Shown here in pieces: positions 9,304 to 18,937 of a stretch of 64,000 nt of DNA. The position numbers were made by a program, and so were the translations under genes. The DNA is from Streptomyces sp. NBC_01429 (GTDB lineage Bacteria; Actinomycetota; Actinomycetes; Streptomycetales; Streptomycetaceae): the NCBI RefSeq assembly GCF_036231945.1, contig NZ_CP109599.1:4062501-4126500 (forward strand). Direction: 5' to 3'. The notes below the pieces were generated by a model. The model was not told the DNA's origin, made no database searches, and worked only from the letters and a program-made list of their open reading frames with translations. Each line of letters begins with the position of its first letter. Within the stretch, counting starts at the first letter, position 1.

Positions 9304-10386
9304 TTAGCGCTCGACCTCGCCGGCGATGAACTTCTCCACGTTCTCGCGGGCCTCGTCGTCGAAGTACTGCACCGGCGGCGACTTCATGAAGTAGGAGGAC
9401 GCGGAGAGGATGGGGCCGCCGATGCCGCGGTCCTTGGCGATCTTCGCGGCGCGCACGGCGTCGATGATGACCCCGGCGGAGTTCGGGGAGTCCCAGACCT
9501 CGAGCTTGTACTCCAGGTTCAGCGGGACATCGCCGAAGGCGCGGCCTTCGAGGCGGACGTAGGCCCACTTGCGGTCGTCGAGCCAGGCGACATAGTCCGA
9601 AGGACCGATGTGCACGTTGTCGGCACCCAGGTCGCGGTCGGGGATCTGGGAGGTGACGGCCTGCGTCTTGGAGATCTTCTTGGACTCCAGGCGCTCACGC
9701 TCGAGCATGTTCTTGAAGTCCATGTTGCCGCCGACGTTCAGCTGCATCGTGCGGTCCAGGACGACGCCCCGGTCCTCGAAGAGCTTCGCCATGACGCGGT
9801 GCGTGATCGTGGCGCCGACCTGGGACTTGATGTCGTCGCCGACGATCGGGACACCGGCCTCGGTGAACTTGTCCGCCCACTCCTTCGTGCCGGCGATGAA
9901 GACCGGCAGCGCGTTGACGAAGGCGACCTTGGCGTCGATGGCGCACTGGGCGTAGTACTTCGCGGCGGAGTCCGAGCCCACGGGCAGGTAGCAGACCAGG
10001 ACGTCGGCCTTGCTGTCCTTGAGGGCCTGGACGATGTCCACGGGCGCCTCGGGCGCCTCCTCGATGGTCTGGCGGTAGTACTTGCCCAGACCGTCGAGGG
10101 TGTGGCCGCGCTGCACGGTGATGCCCTTGGACGGCACGTCGCAGATCTTGATGGTGTTGTTCTCGCTGGCACCGATGGCGTCCGCGAGGTCGAGGCCGAC
10201 CTTCTTCGCGTCCACATCGAAGGCGGCCACGAACTCGATGTCCCGCACGTGGTAATCGCCGAACGTGACATGCATCAGACCCGGTACCTTGGCCGCCGGG
10301 TCGGCGTCCTTGTAGTACTCGACGCCCTGCACCAGTGAGGCGGCGCAGTTGCCCACGCCGACGATGGCTACGCGTACGGAACCCAT
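9304..10386 (-). CDS. ino1: Inositol-3-phosphate synthase
   Basis: 360 residues. It converts glucose-6-phosphate to 1L-myo-inositol-1-phosphate with NAD+, the entry to phosphatidylinositol and mycothiol synthesis. The N-terminal Rossmann fold (VAIVGVGNCAASLVQGVEYY) and the central NTIKICDV, CYLPVGSD and NALPVFIAG segments are typical of the short actinobacterial Ino1. The gene is 60 bp downstream of a PadR-type regulator on the same strand, so the two probably form an operon controlled by the palindrome at 11204-11222. Confidence 0.93.
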   Translation of the reverse strand: MGSVRVAIVGVGNCAASLVQGVEYYKDADPAAKVPGLMHVTFGDYHVRDIEFVAAFDVDAKKVGLDLADAIGASENNTIKICDVPSKGITVQRGHTLDGLGKYYRQTIEEAPEAPVDIVQALKDSKADVLVCYLPVGSDSAAKYYAQCAIDAKVAFVNALPVFIAGTKEWADKFTEAGVPIVGDDIKSQVGATITHRVMAKLFEDRGVVLDRTMQLNVGGNMDFKNMLERERLESKKISKTQAVTSQIPDRDLGADNVHIGPSDYVAWLDDRKWAYVRLEGRAFGDVPLNLEYKLEVWDSPNSAGVIIDAVRAAKIAKDRGIGGPILSASSYFMKSPPVQYFDDEARENVEKFIAGEVER

Positions 10387-10446
10387 TCCGGTTGCTCCCT
10401 GTGTGATGTCAGTGGTCGTGATGAGGCCCTGCGGAGATGCAGTGCC

Positions 10447-11163
10447 TCACTCGGCGCTGTCCGCGGACGGATCCGGCTGGCCAGGACGTCCCGGGGGCGT
10501 GCCCCCGGAAGACGCGGCGTCCCGGGGCCGGGGCAGGCCGTCCGTTTCTTCGGATGCGCCTTCTCGTACTGCGGGGTTGCCAGGGCCGGACCGTCTCTGA
10601 TCCCGCCCCGCCCGCTCGCTCTCGATGAGTTCGTTCAACCAGCGCACTTCGCGCTCCACGGACTCCATGCCGTGGCGCTGAAGCTCAAGCGTGTAGTCGT
10701 CGAGACGCTCGCGCGTACGGGCCAGGGAGGCGCGCATCTTCTCCAGACGCTCCTCCAGCCGGCTGCGGCGGCCCTCCAGCACCCGCATCCGTACCTCGCG
10801 CTCCGTCTGCCCGAAGAAGGCGAACCGAGCAGCGAAGTGCTCGTCCTCCCAGGCGTCGGGCCCGGTGTGGGACAGAAGCTCCTCGAAGTGCTCCTTACCG
10901 TCCGCGGTCAACCGGTAGACGATCTTGGCCCGGCGTCCGGCGAGCGAGGCGGCGAGCGCGTCCTCCGGGGCGCTGCCCGGCTCCTCGATCAACCAGCCGC
11001 TGGCCACCAGCGTCTTGAGGCATGGATACAGCGTCCCGTAACTGAAGGCCCGGAAGATCCCCAGCGACGTATTGAGTCGTTTGCGCAGCTCATAGCCGTG
11101 CATGGGGGACTCACGAAGCAGTCCGAGGACGGCGAACTCAAGGATGCCCGAGCGTCTGCTCAC
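10447..11163 (-). CDS. PadR-family transcriptional regulator
   Basis: 238 residues. Residues 1-75 form the PadR winged helix (ILEFAVLGLLRESPMHGYELRKRL, then SYGTLYPCLKTLVASGWL). The middle is a helical dimerisation segment with heptad-like Arg/Glu/Leu spacing (about 115-190). The last 45 or so residues are polar, Gly/Pro-rich and probably disordered. It precedes ino1 on the same strand. A strict inverted repeat of PadR type lies 40 bp upstream of the start, indicating autoregulation and probably control of ino1. From memory, Streptomyces genomes keep this padR-ino1 pair together. Confidence 0.88.
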   Translation of the reverse strand: MSRRSGILEFAVLGLLRESPMHGYELRKRLNTSLGIFRAFSYGTLYPCLKTLVASGWLIEEPGSAPEDALAASLAGRRAKIVYRLTADGKEHFEELLSHTGPDAWEDEHFAARFAFFGQTEREVRMRVLEGRRSRLEERLEKMRASLARTRERLDDYTLELQRHGMESVEREVRWLNELIESERAGRDQRRSGPGNPAVREGASEETDGLPRPRDAASSGGTPPGRPGQPDPSADSAE

Positions 11164-11203
11164 CGTCGCCTCCTCTGCTCTCCGGGACGCTTATGCCGCA
11201 CTG

Positions 11204-11222
11204 ATGTATCGACTCGATACAT
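11204..11222 (-). promoter_or_regulatory. PadR operator upstream of padR-ino1
   Basis: Perfect palindrome ATGTATCGA-C-TCGATACAT (two 9-bp arms, one central base). It fits the ATGT-N-ACAT shape bound by PadR proteins and lies 40 bp before the padR start, where promoter elements are expected. The assignment is inferred. Confidence 0.75.
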
Positions 11223-11532
11223 CTCGACGATAGAACGGAGTGACGGTGGGGACAAGGGGGCTCATGGTGAACGGCGTCACATCAATAATTCTCATGAAGC
11301 AACTTGCCTGATTTAGGGTGAACTTCAGTCCTCGGTGGGGTTTGACCGTGCGTAGTGTGTGCGGCATGCAGACCACCGGGAACCGATTGACGCCGGTCGG
11401 CGTCAAGACTCTCGGCTCACCGCATGCATCTCGGATGAGCCCGATGCCGGGCCGGTCCGTAGTTCATTTCGGGGGACCGGAACTCAACAGCCGCTTCCAG
11501 GCGTACGCGCCTGCCCGAGGAGTAGTCGTTCG

Positions 11533-14160
11533 ATGAGCGAGCACCGTCGCAAGCCGCCGCAGCCACAGGGCGGCGGTCGAGCCGCGGCCAGGCGTGCGTC
11601 CCAGCAGTCGTCAGGCCGCCGTGCTGCCCCTTCCCGAGAATCCACCGCGTCGCCCTCCGGGGCCCATGACGGGGAGGAGCCGGTCTTCAGCAGCCGCGCC
11701 GAGGCCAGACGCGCGGCCCAGCGCGGCGGCCGGCGTGGCGGCGGCGACGGACCGGGTCGTGGCGGAGGTGAGCCGGGCAAGAAGCGGCTGATCGACTACC
11801 CGCGCCACAACAAGGACGGCTGGCAGCGGTGGATGCCCTCCTGGAAGCAGACCACCGGACTGGGCGTGGCGTTCGTCGGCTCCATACTCCTCGCGGGGAC
11901 CGTCTCCTACGCCCTGGTCCGGGTACCCGACCAGAATCTGGCGTCGAAGGCCGAGAACAACGTCTACTACTGGGCCGACGGCTCACAGCTCGCCGCGACC
12001 GGTGGTTCGGCCAACCGGCAGAACATCGGGATCGCCCAGATCCCCGACGCGATGCAGAACGCGGTCATCTCCGCCGAGAACAAGTCGTTCCGCAAGGACC
12101 CCGGCGTCGACTTCATGGGCATGGGCCGGGCGCTCTACAACATGGCCATGGGCGGCAACACCCAGGGCGGCTCCACCATCACCCAGCAGTACGTCAAGAA
12201 CGCGCGGCTGGGTGACCAGAGCCAGACCCTGGACCGCAAGTTCAAAGAGCTGTTCATCTCCATGAAGGTCGGCAACACCGTAAAGAAGCCCGAGATCATG
12301 GAGGGCTACCTGAACACCTCGTACTACGGTCGTGGCGCCTGGGGGATCCAGGCCGCCGCCCGTACGTACTACGGCAAGGACGCGAAGGACCTGAACGCCA
12401 GCGAGTGCGCCTTCCTCGCCTCGCTCCTCAAGGGCGCCACTCTCTACGACCCGGCGGGCAACCCCGGATACAACCCGAACGCCACGCGCGAGGCCAACAC
12501 CGAGCGTGCGACGAAGCGCTGGACCTGGATCCTCGACGAGATGGTGAAGGACGGCCATCTCGACGCGGCGGAGCGGAACAAGTACACGAAGTTCCCCATG
12601 CCGAAGCCGGTGCGGCAGAGCGACGACCTCGGCGGTCAGATCGGGTACCTGGTCGACCTCGCCAAGGCGAACTTCATCAACAGCAACAAGGAGGGCCTCA
12701 CCGTCGCGGATCTCTCCAAGGGCGGGTACGAGATCCACACGACCTTCGACAAGAAGAAGGTCGAAAAGCTGGAGAAGGCCGTATCCAAGGTCAAGAAGGC
12801 CAATATCGACCCCAAGGCGCGTCCGGATACCGATACGCACGTCCAGTTCGGTGGCGCTTCCGTCGAGCCCGGCTCCGGAAAGATCGTCGCCATCTATGGC
12901 GGCGAGGACGCCACCAAGCACTACACCAACAACGCCGACCAGACGGGCGCTCAGGTCGGCTCGACCTTCAAGCCGTTCGTCCTGGCCGCGGCGATGCAGC
13001 ACGGCAAACGCGATCCCAGCCTCGGAACCGACCAGTCCGACGCCCAGCGGACGCAGGTATCGCCCGACAAGAGCATCTACAACGGCGACAACAAGCTGAA
13101 GATCAAGAACTATGACGGTTCGATCTGGACCAACGAAGAGGACAAGGAGTGGCTTCAGCGCAACGACGGCGACAAGTCGTACGGGCCCATCGATCTGCGT
13201 GAGGCCATGCGTGAATCCGCCAACTCCCCCTTCGTCCAGCTGGGCATGGACGTCGGCATCTCCACGGTGAGGCAGACCGCCATCGACGCCGGACTGCGCG
13301 ACGACGACACGCTCTCCAAGTCGAACGTCCCGTCGTTCTCGATCGGTATCTCCTCCCCCAGCGCCATCCGTATGGCGGGCTCCTACGCCACCTTCGCGGC
13401 GAGCGGCAAGCGGAACGACCCGTACTCCGTCACCAAGGTGCTCAAGCGCGGCAAGGTCATCTACGAGCACGAGGGCACGCAGAAGACGGCCTTCCCCGCC
13501 CAGATCGCCGACAACGTGACCGACGTACTGAAGACGGTCGTGGAGAAGGGCACCGGCACCAGCGCCAAGCTGGAGGGCCGTGACGTCGCGGGCAAGACCG
13601 GTACGACCGACGGCAACAAGTCGGCCTGGTTCGTGGGCTACACGCCGCAGCTGTCGACCGCCATCGACATGTACCGCCTGGACGACGACGAAACGAACAA
13701 GGACCGTAAGTTCGAGGAGATGTTCGGCACCGGCGGCCAGGACAAGATCCACGGCGCCTCGTTCCCCGCCGAGATCTGGCAGGACTACATGAAGGAAGCG
13801 CTCAAGGGCGAGAAGGTCCTGCGCTTCCCCAAGCCCGAGCCCATCGGCGAGGCCGTGTACGGCGGCGGCGCCGCCAGCCCGACCCCCACCCCGTCCGAGG
13901 AGCCGTCCGAGGAGCCGTCCGAGGAGCCCTCCGAGGAGCCGTCCGAGACTCCGTCCGAGGAGCCCTCCGTGACCCCGACGCCGGATCCGTCCGAGAGCTG
14001 CAAGAACCTGTTCGGCTGCGGCGACACCGCGGGGAACAACCAGGGCAACGAGAACGCCGGGTCGACCGGGGAGGCGAGCCCCACGACGTCCGAGCCCGAA
14101 GAGGAGACCGACAACGGCGGAGGCGGAGGCAACGGCTTCATCGGCGGCACGAGAGACTAG
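11533..14160 (+). CDS. Bifunctional class A penicillin-binding protein
   Basis: 875 residues from the ATG with AGGAG upstream. It polymerises lipid II and cross-links stem peptides. Order: basic Arg/Gly-rich cytosolic head (1-105), one membrane anchor (108-129), GT51 glycosyltransferase with catalytic Glu182 in ISAENKSF and the GGSTITQQYVKN motif, then a transpeptidase with STFK at 477-480, SAN at 562-564 and KTG at 688-690. The C-terminal tail has tandem PSEEPSEE repeats followed by Gly/Asn-rich sequence, likely extended in the wall. The 369-bp gap upstream, shared with the divergent padR gene, holds the PadR operator and otherwise no recognised motif. Confidence 0.93.
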   Translation: MSEHRRKPPQPQGGGRAAARRASQQSSGRRAAPSRESTASPSGAHDGEEPVFSSRAEARRAAQRGGRRGGGDGPGRGGGEPGKKRLIDYPRHNKDGWQRWMPSWKQTTGLGVAFVGSILLAGTVSYALVRVPDQNLASKAENNVYYWADGSQLAATGGSANRQNIGIAQIPDAMQNAVISAENKSFRKDPGVDFMGMGRALYNMAMGGNTQGGSTITQQYVKNARLGDQSQTLDRKFKELFISMKVGNTVKKPEIMEGYLNTSYYGRGAWGIQAAARTYYGKDAKDLNASECAFLASLLKGATLYDPAGNPGYNPNATREANTERATKRWTWILDEMVKDGHLDAAERNKYTKFPMPKPVRQSDDLGGQIGYLVDLAKANFINSNKEGLTVADLSKGGYEIHTTFDKKKVEKLEKAVSKVKKANIDPKARPDTDTHVQFGGASVEPGSGKIVAIYGGEDATKHYTNNADQTGAQVGSTFKPFVLAAAMQHGKRDPSLGTDQSDAQRTQVSPDKSIYNGDNKLKIKNYDGSIWTNEEDKEWLQRNDGDKSYGPIDLREAMRESANSPFVQLGMDVGISTVRQTAIDAGLRDDDTLSKSNVPSFSIGISSPSAIRMAGSYATFAASGKRNDPYSVTKVLKRGKVIYEHEGTQKTAFPAQIADNVTDVLKTVVEKGTGTSAKLEGRDVAGKTGTTDGNKSAWFVGYTPQLSTAIDMYRLDDDETNKDRKFEEMFGTGGQDKIHGASFPAEIWQDYMKEALKGEKVLRFPKPEPIGEAVYGGGAASPTPTPSEEPSEEPSEEPSEEPSETPSEEPSVTPTPDPSESCKNLFGCGDTAGNNQGNENAGSTGEASPTTSEPEEETDNGGGGGNGFIGGTRD

Positions 14161-14300
14161 CGTCGCGCCGCACCCGCCCCGGGGGACCCGATTCCCCGGC
14201 CGCACGGAACCCGCCACGAGGGCCGTCGCACCGGACACGTACAGACACATGTACGTACGGCGCGGCGGCCCTCGCCCCGTCCACAGAGGCGTACGGCAGG

Positions 14301-15800
14301 ATGGGCGGCATGCCGAGCGCAGAAGAGAGAACCGTGCACCAGGACCGGTCCGACGTACCGCCCACGCGGCGGGACGAGGTGGCCGCCGCCGGCAGCGAAC
14401 TGATCGGCGGTCCCGCCGGACGCCGGGCCTGGTTCGGTACCAGCCGGCTCTCCCCCGTACGGGTCGTCGCGCTGGTGGCCATCGGGATGTTCGCGCTGGG
14501 AATGGTCCAGAAGATGCCCTGCTACAACTGGGCATGGTTCCGGGGCGCCAGCTCGCAGTACACCCACGCCTGCTACTCGGACATCCCGCATCTCTTCCTC
14601 GGGCGCGGCTTCGCGGACAACCTGGTCCCGTACTTCGACCGGCTCAGCGGCGACATGCAGTACCTGGAGTACCCCGTACTGACGGGACTCTTCATGGAAG
14701 TCGCCTCCTGGCTCACCCCGGGCGGATCCATCCAGTACCGCGAGCAGATGTACTGGATGGTCAACGCGGGCATGCTGATGATCTGCGCCGTGGTCATCGC
14801 GGTCTGTGTCACCCGCACCCACCGGCGCCGCCCCTGGGACGGCCTGCTGGTCGCCCTCGCCCCGGCCTTCGCGCTCACCGCCACCATCAACTGGGACCTG
14901 CTGGCCGTGGCCCTCACCGCCGCGGCGATGCTGATGTGGTCCCGGGGCCGGGCCCTGGCCTTCGGCATCCTCATCGGCCTCGCGACCGCCGCGAAGCTCT
15001 ACCCCGTACTCCTGCTGGGACCGCTGCTCGTCCTGTGCTGGCGGGCCGGGAAGTTCCGCGAGTACGCGACGGCCCTGCTCGCGACCGCCGGCGCCTGGCT
15101 CGCGGTGAATCTGCCGGTCATGATGCTCGCGCCCGAAGGGTGGAAGAAGTTCTACACCTTCAGCCAGGAGCGACAGGTCGACTTCGGCTCCTTCTGGCTG
15201 ATCATCACCCAGCGCACGGGCAAGTCCATCGATGTCGAGAGCGTCAACACCTACGCGACGCTGCTGATGGTCCTGGCCTGCGCAGGCATCCTCGCCCTCA
15301 CCCTCACGGCGCCCCGCCGCCCGCGCTTCGCGCAGCTGGCCTTCCTGGTCGTCGCCGCGTTCATCCTCACCAACAAGGTCTACTCACCGCAGTACGTACT
15401 GTGGCTGATTCCGCTGGCCGTCCTCGCCCGGCCGCGCTGGCGGGATTTCCTGATCTGGCAGGCGTGCGAGGTCATGTACTTCCTCGGCATCTGGATGTAC
15501 CTCGCCTACACGACCAGCGGCGACGCCCACAAGGGACTGCCCACCGAGGGCTATCAGCTCGCCATCGCGCTGCACCTCGCGGGCACGCTCTACCTGTGTG
15601 CTCTGGTCGTACGGGACATCCTGATGCCCGAACGGGACGGTGTACGGGCGGACGGCTCGGACGACCCGTCCGGCGGCGTCCTCGACGGAGCCGAGGACAG
15701 ATTCGTCCTCGGTCAGACGGTCCGCCCGGTCCAGCACGAGGCGCAGTTGGCCGAAGGGCCGCGTGTCGAGTGGGGAGTGCGGCCGCCAGGAGCCGCCTGA
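14301..15800 (+). CDS. GT87-type polyprenol-linked glycosyltransferase, multipass membrane protein
   Basis: 499 residues with about ten membrane segments. The GT87 (DUF2029) pattern is visible: first segment VVALVAIGMFALGM, an early periplasmic loop with paired acidic residues (YFDRLSGDMQYLEYPVLTG), a helix-loop AAKLYPVLLLGPLL and ILTNKVYSPQYVLWLIP. The family transfers mannose or arabinose from lipid-linked sugars on the outer face of the membrane; the acceptor here is unknown. It lies 140 bp behind the penicillin-binding protein on the same strand. ATGs at 14301 and 14310 are both possible. A strong hairpin ends the unit. Confidence 0.83.
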   Translation: MGGMPSAEERTVHQDRSDVPPTRRDEVAAAGSELIGGPAGRRAWFGTSRLSPVRVVALVAIGMFALGMVQKMPCYNWAWFRGASSQYTHACYSDIPHLFLGRGFADNLVPYFDRLSGDMQYLEYPVLTGLFMEVASWLTPGGSIQYREQMYWMVNAGMLMICAVVIAVCVTRTHRRRPWDGLLVALAPAFALTATINWDLLAVALTAAAMLMWSRGRALAFGILIGLATAAKLYPVLLLGPLLVLCWRAGKFREYATALLATAGAWLAVNLPVMMLAPEGWKKFYTFSQERQVDFGSFWLIITQRTGKSIDVESVNTYATLLMVLACAGILALTLTAPRRPRFAQLAFLVVAAFILTNKVYSPQYVLWLIPLAVLARPRWRDFLIWQACEVMYFLGIWMYLAYTTSGDAHKGLPTEGYQLAIALHLAGTLYLCALVVRDILMPERDGVRADGSDDPSGGVLDGAEDRFVLGQTVRPVQHEAQLAEGPRVEWGVRPPGAA

Positions 15801-15865
15801 GCGGCCCGTAAGGCCGTACAAGTCCCTACCGGGCTTCCCCCTGCCGCATCGGTGCTCCGAAGCCG

Positions 15866-15906
15866 CTCAAGGCCCCTCGGCGGCTTGAGCGGCGAGGGGC
15901 CTTGAG
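15866..15906. terminator. Bidirectional terminator between the GT87 and alanine-racemase genes
   Basis: Perfect 14-bp stem, CTCAAGGCCCCTCG at 15866-15879 and its complement at 15893-15906, with a 13-nt loop that itself repeats CTTGAG. Placed between two convergent stop codons. Confidence 0.85.
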
Positions 15907-15945
15907 TTCACGGGATCAAGCGGTACCAAGCGAGACCAAGCTGAG

Positions 15946-16977
15946 TCAGCGGTCGACGATGCGGTCGAACTGCGTCGTCGTGTGGCGCAGATGCGCCACC
16001 AGCTCGTCGCCCACCCTGGGCTCCTGCGCGTCCGACGGCACGAACAGGATCGACACCTGCATGTGCGGCGGCTCCGCGAACCAGCGCTGCTTGCCGTCCC
16101 ACACGAACGGCGAGAGATTCCGGTTGACCGTCGCCAGACCCGCCCGGGCGACGCCCTTCGCACGAGGCATCACACCGTGCAGCGCCTTCGGGGCCTCCAG
16201 CCCGACCCCGTGCGACGTACCGCCGGCCACGACCACCAGCCAGCCGTCCGAAGCGGCCTTCTGCTGCCGGTAGCCGAACCTGTCGCCCTTGGCGACCCTC
16301 GTGACATCCAGCACCGAACCCCGGTACTCGGTCGCGTCATGGTCACCGAGCCACAGCCGCGTACCGATACGGGCGCGGAAACGCGTCTGCGGGAACTGCT
16401 GCTGCAACCGCGCCAGCTCCGACGCCCCCAGATGGCTGACGAACATGGTGTGCAGCGGAAGCCGCGCCGCCCGCAGCCGGTCCATCCAGGCGATGACCTC
16501 CTCGACCGCGTCGGAGCCGTCCGTGCGGTCGAGCGGAAGGTGCAGGGCGAAACCCTCCAGGCGCACGTCCTCTATGGCCGCGTGCAGCTGGCCGAGCTCC
16601 TCCTCCTTCACCCCGTGCCGCTTCATGGAGCTCATGCACTCGATGACGACCCGGGCGCCGACCAGGGCGAAGACACCGTCGACGGACGAGACGGAACGCA
16701 CGACGCGGTCCGGCAGCGGCACCGGCTCCTCGCCCCGCCGGAAAGGCGTGAGGACGAGCAGATCGCCGCTGAACCAGTCCTTTATGCGGGCCGCCTCGTA
16801 AATGGTTCCCACGGCGAGCGTGTCGGAGCCGAAGCGATTGGTCTCGTCGGCGAGCCGCTCATGACTGAAGCCGTAACCATTGCCCTTGCAGACCGGGACG
16901 AGCCCCGGAAACTGCTCGATGACCGACTTCTGGTGCGCCCGCCAGCGCGCGGTGTCGACGTAGAGGGAGAGCGCCAT
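15946..16977 (-). CDS. Alanine racemase-fold PLP protein
   Basis: 343 residues. The PLP lysine is K31 in VCKGNGYG, with a TIM-barrel typical of the alanine racemase N-terminal domain (VVIECMSSMKRHG, MFVSHLGASELARLQQQFP, RARIGTRLWLGD). It lacks an obvious full C-terminal beta domain with the catalytic tyrosine, so racemase activity is uncertain and D-amino-acid handling is only inferred. It directly follows femX (115-bp gap, same strand), so a role in supplying or editing peptidoglycan amino acids is reasonable. Confidence 0.8.
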   Translation of the reverse strand: MALSLYVDTARWRAHQKSVIEQFPGLVPVCKGNGYGFSHERLADETNRFGSDTLAVGTIYEAARIKDWFSGDLLVLTPFRRGEEPVPLPDRVVRSVSSVDGVFALVGARVVIECMSSMKRHGVKEEELGQLHAAIEDVRLEGFALHLPLDRTDGSDAVEEVIAWMDRLRAARLPLHTMFVSHLGASELARLQQQFPQTRFRARIGTRLWLGDHDATEYRGSVLDVTRVAKGDRFGYRQQKAASDGWLVVVAGGTSHGVGLEAPKALHGVMPRAKGVARAGLATVNRNLSPFVWDGKQRWFAEPPHMQVSILFVPSDAQEPRVGDELVAHLRHTTTQFDRIVDR

Positions 16978-17092
16978 GCCGGTCCGGAACCTTTCTCTCG
17001 GCTGCGGTGAAGAAGAATGCGAATGGTCGGGAAGGCCTTGACGGCCGTCGGCCGTAAGGAATGAATCCGCGCGGTCAGCGGCGCGACATATA

Positions 17093-18211
17093 TCAGCGGC
17101 GGGACATATACATGTCCAGCGCCTTGTGGAGCAGCTTGTTGAGCGGGAAGTCCCATTCGCCGATGTACTCGACGGCCTCCCCGCCGGTGCCCACCTTGAA
17201 CTGGATCAGACCGAAGAGGTGATCCGTCTCGTCGAGCGAATCGGAGATACCGCGCAGGTCGTAGACCGTCGCGCCCATCGCGTAGGCGTCGCGCAGCATC
17301 CGCCACTGCATCGCGTTCGACGGCCGTACCTCACGCTTGTGATTGGCCGAGGCGCCGTACGAGTACCAGACATGGCCGCCGACGATCAGCATCGTCGCCG
17401 CGGCCACGTTCTCACCCTCGTGACGGGCGAAGTAGAGGCGCATCCGGTTGGGGTCCTCGGTGTTCAGGACGGACCACATGCGCTGGAAGTACGACAGCGG
17501 CCGCGGCCGGAAATGGTCCCGCTCGGCCGTGATCTCGTACAGGCGCTGCCACTCGCCCAGGTCCTCGTAGCTCCCCTGGACGACATCGACGCCGGCCTTC
17601 TCGGCCTTCTTGATATTGCGCCGCCACAGCTGATTGAAGCCCTTGAGGACATCGTCCAGCGAGCGGTTGGCCAGCGGTACCTGGAAGACATAGCGGGGCT
17701 GGACGTCACCGAATCCGGCGCCGCCGTCCTCGCCCTGCTGCCAGCCCATCTTGCGCAGTCGGTCGGACACCTCGAAGGCGCGCGGCTCGATATGCGACGC
17801 CTCGACATCGCGCAGCCGCTTGACGTCCGGATCCTGAATACCGGACTTGATCGCCGCGGCGTTCCAGCGCCGAATGACGACCGGCGGCCCCATTTTCACG
17901 GAGAAGGCGCCCTGATGCTTGAGATGGGCCAGCATCGGCTGGAGCCACTCGTCGAGATTGGGGGCGTACCAGTTCAGCACCGGGCCCTCGGGCAGATACG
18001 CCAGATAACGCTTGATCTTCGGCAGCTGACGGTAGAGCACCAGTCCGGCACCGACGAGCTGATCGTTCTTGTCGAACCAGCCCAGGTTCTCGGAGCGCCA
18101 CTCCGTCTTGACGTCAGCCCATGCCGGGACCTGGCAGTGACTCGCCGCGGGCAGGCTCTGGATGTACGCCAGATGCTGCTCACGGCTGATGGTCCTCAGG
18201 GTCAGGCTCAT
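17093..18211 (-). CDS. femX: FemX-type peptidoglycan glycyltransferase (FemABX family)
   Basis: 372 residues. FemABX proteins transfer an amino acid from aminoacyl-tRNA to the peptidoglycan stem peptide; in Streptomyces one glycine is added to LL-diaminopimelate to form the cross-bridge. The two GNAT-like lobes show as SHCQVPAWADVKTEW with LVGAGLVLYRQL, and FNQLWRRNIKKAEKAGV with VWYSYGASANHKREVRPSNA and QFKVGTGGE. There is no signal peptide. It sits between the alanine-racemase-fold gene and a small membrane protein, all on the minus strand. Confidence 0.88.
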   Translation of the reverse strand: MSLTLRTISREQHLAYIQSLPAASHCQVPAWADVKTEWRSENLGWFDKNDQLVGAGLVLYRQLPKIKRYLAYLPEGPVLNWYAPNLDEWLQPMLAHLKHQGAFSVKMGPPVVIRRWNAAAIKSGIQDPDVKRLRDVEASHIEPRAFEVSDRLRKMGWQQGEDGGAGFGDVQPRYVFQVPLANRSLDDVLKGFNQLWRRNIKKAEKAGVDVVQGSYEDLGEWQRLYEITAERDHFRPRPLSYFQRMWSVLNTEDPNRMRLYFARHEGENVAAATMLIVGGHVWYSYGASANHKREVRPSNAMQWRMLRDAYAMGATVYDLRGISDSLDETDHLFGLIQFKVGTGGEAVEYIGEWDFPLNKLLHKALDMYMSRR

Positions 18212-18343
18212 ACGGGGCGCTCCTCGGCAGGTGTGTCCCCATGGATACAGGGGCTCCGGCTCTCGCGCCGAAGCCTACTGCGCCGATGGAGCGCCCCGTT
18301 TGGCCGTGGGGCGGAGCGCCCGGCTCGTACTGCGGCGCGAGTA

Positions 18344-18658
18344 CTAGCCGATGATCCCCCCGAACAGCCCGCCGTGGGCCATACCGAGGAAGAAGCCGAC
18401 GGCGGAGGCCCCCAGACCGATGACCGTCAGGAACCTTTCGCGGGTCGTCACCGAGACGAACTGGCTGTACGCGCCGGTCAGGATGCCCACCAGCCCCGCC
18501 CATGAGCTGAGCAGATGCAGATCGTGGAAGAACGCCGAGACGAACGCGAGAACGCCCAGCGTCAGCGTCACCGCCACCAGGGTGTCCTGGAGCGGATGAG
18601 GCTTCCCGTCGGTGGCGAAGAGAGAGGTTGCGGAGTTCGGTCGCATTGCCTGTGCCAT
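18344..18658 (-). CDS. Small three-helix membrane protein
   Basis: 104 residues. The start is the ATG seven bases after AGGAGG; longer in-frame versions lack a ribosome-binding site. Three hydrophobic segments are seen (VAVTLTLGVLAFVSAFF, SSWAGLVGILTGAYSQF, VIGLGASAVGFFLGMAHGG). A conserved-looking polar N-terminus begins MAQAMRPNSATSLF. I do not recognise a functional family. It is divergent from rpsF across 279 bp and reads towards femX. Confidence 0.78.
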   Translation of the reverse strand: MAQAMRPNSATSLFATDGKPHPLQDTLVAVTLTLGVLAFVSAFFHDLHLLSSWAGLVGILTGAYSQFVSVTTRERFLTVIGLGASAVGFFLGMAHGGLFGGIIG

Positions 18659-18937
18659 GTGGCACCTCCTGAGCCCTGTGGCCCTGCCGGAGGCGGCGCT
18701 TCGTAGCGCCGCACACACCCGATGTGTACAGATTGCGGCCAAGGGCGACCGGATTTCAACCGGAAGCCGTTGTGCGGGTAGTCTGTACGGTCTGCACCGG
18801 TGTCTGCCCATGCCAGAAAGCGATCCCTCGCACGTCGAGCTGGATTGTCAGTGGCGGCCGATACCGTTGCGAACGCATCACGACCCTCCTGCCACGGAAC
18901 GACCGTGGCCGCTGAGTCCAAAGGAGGTGGGTTCCAC

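Noticed and set aside
11983..14535. 850-residue minus-strand ORF opposite the penicillin-binding protein
   Set aside because: Shadow of a gene with complete catalytic motifs on the other strand.
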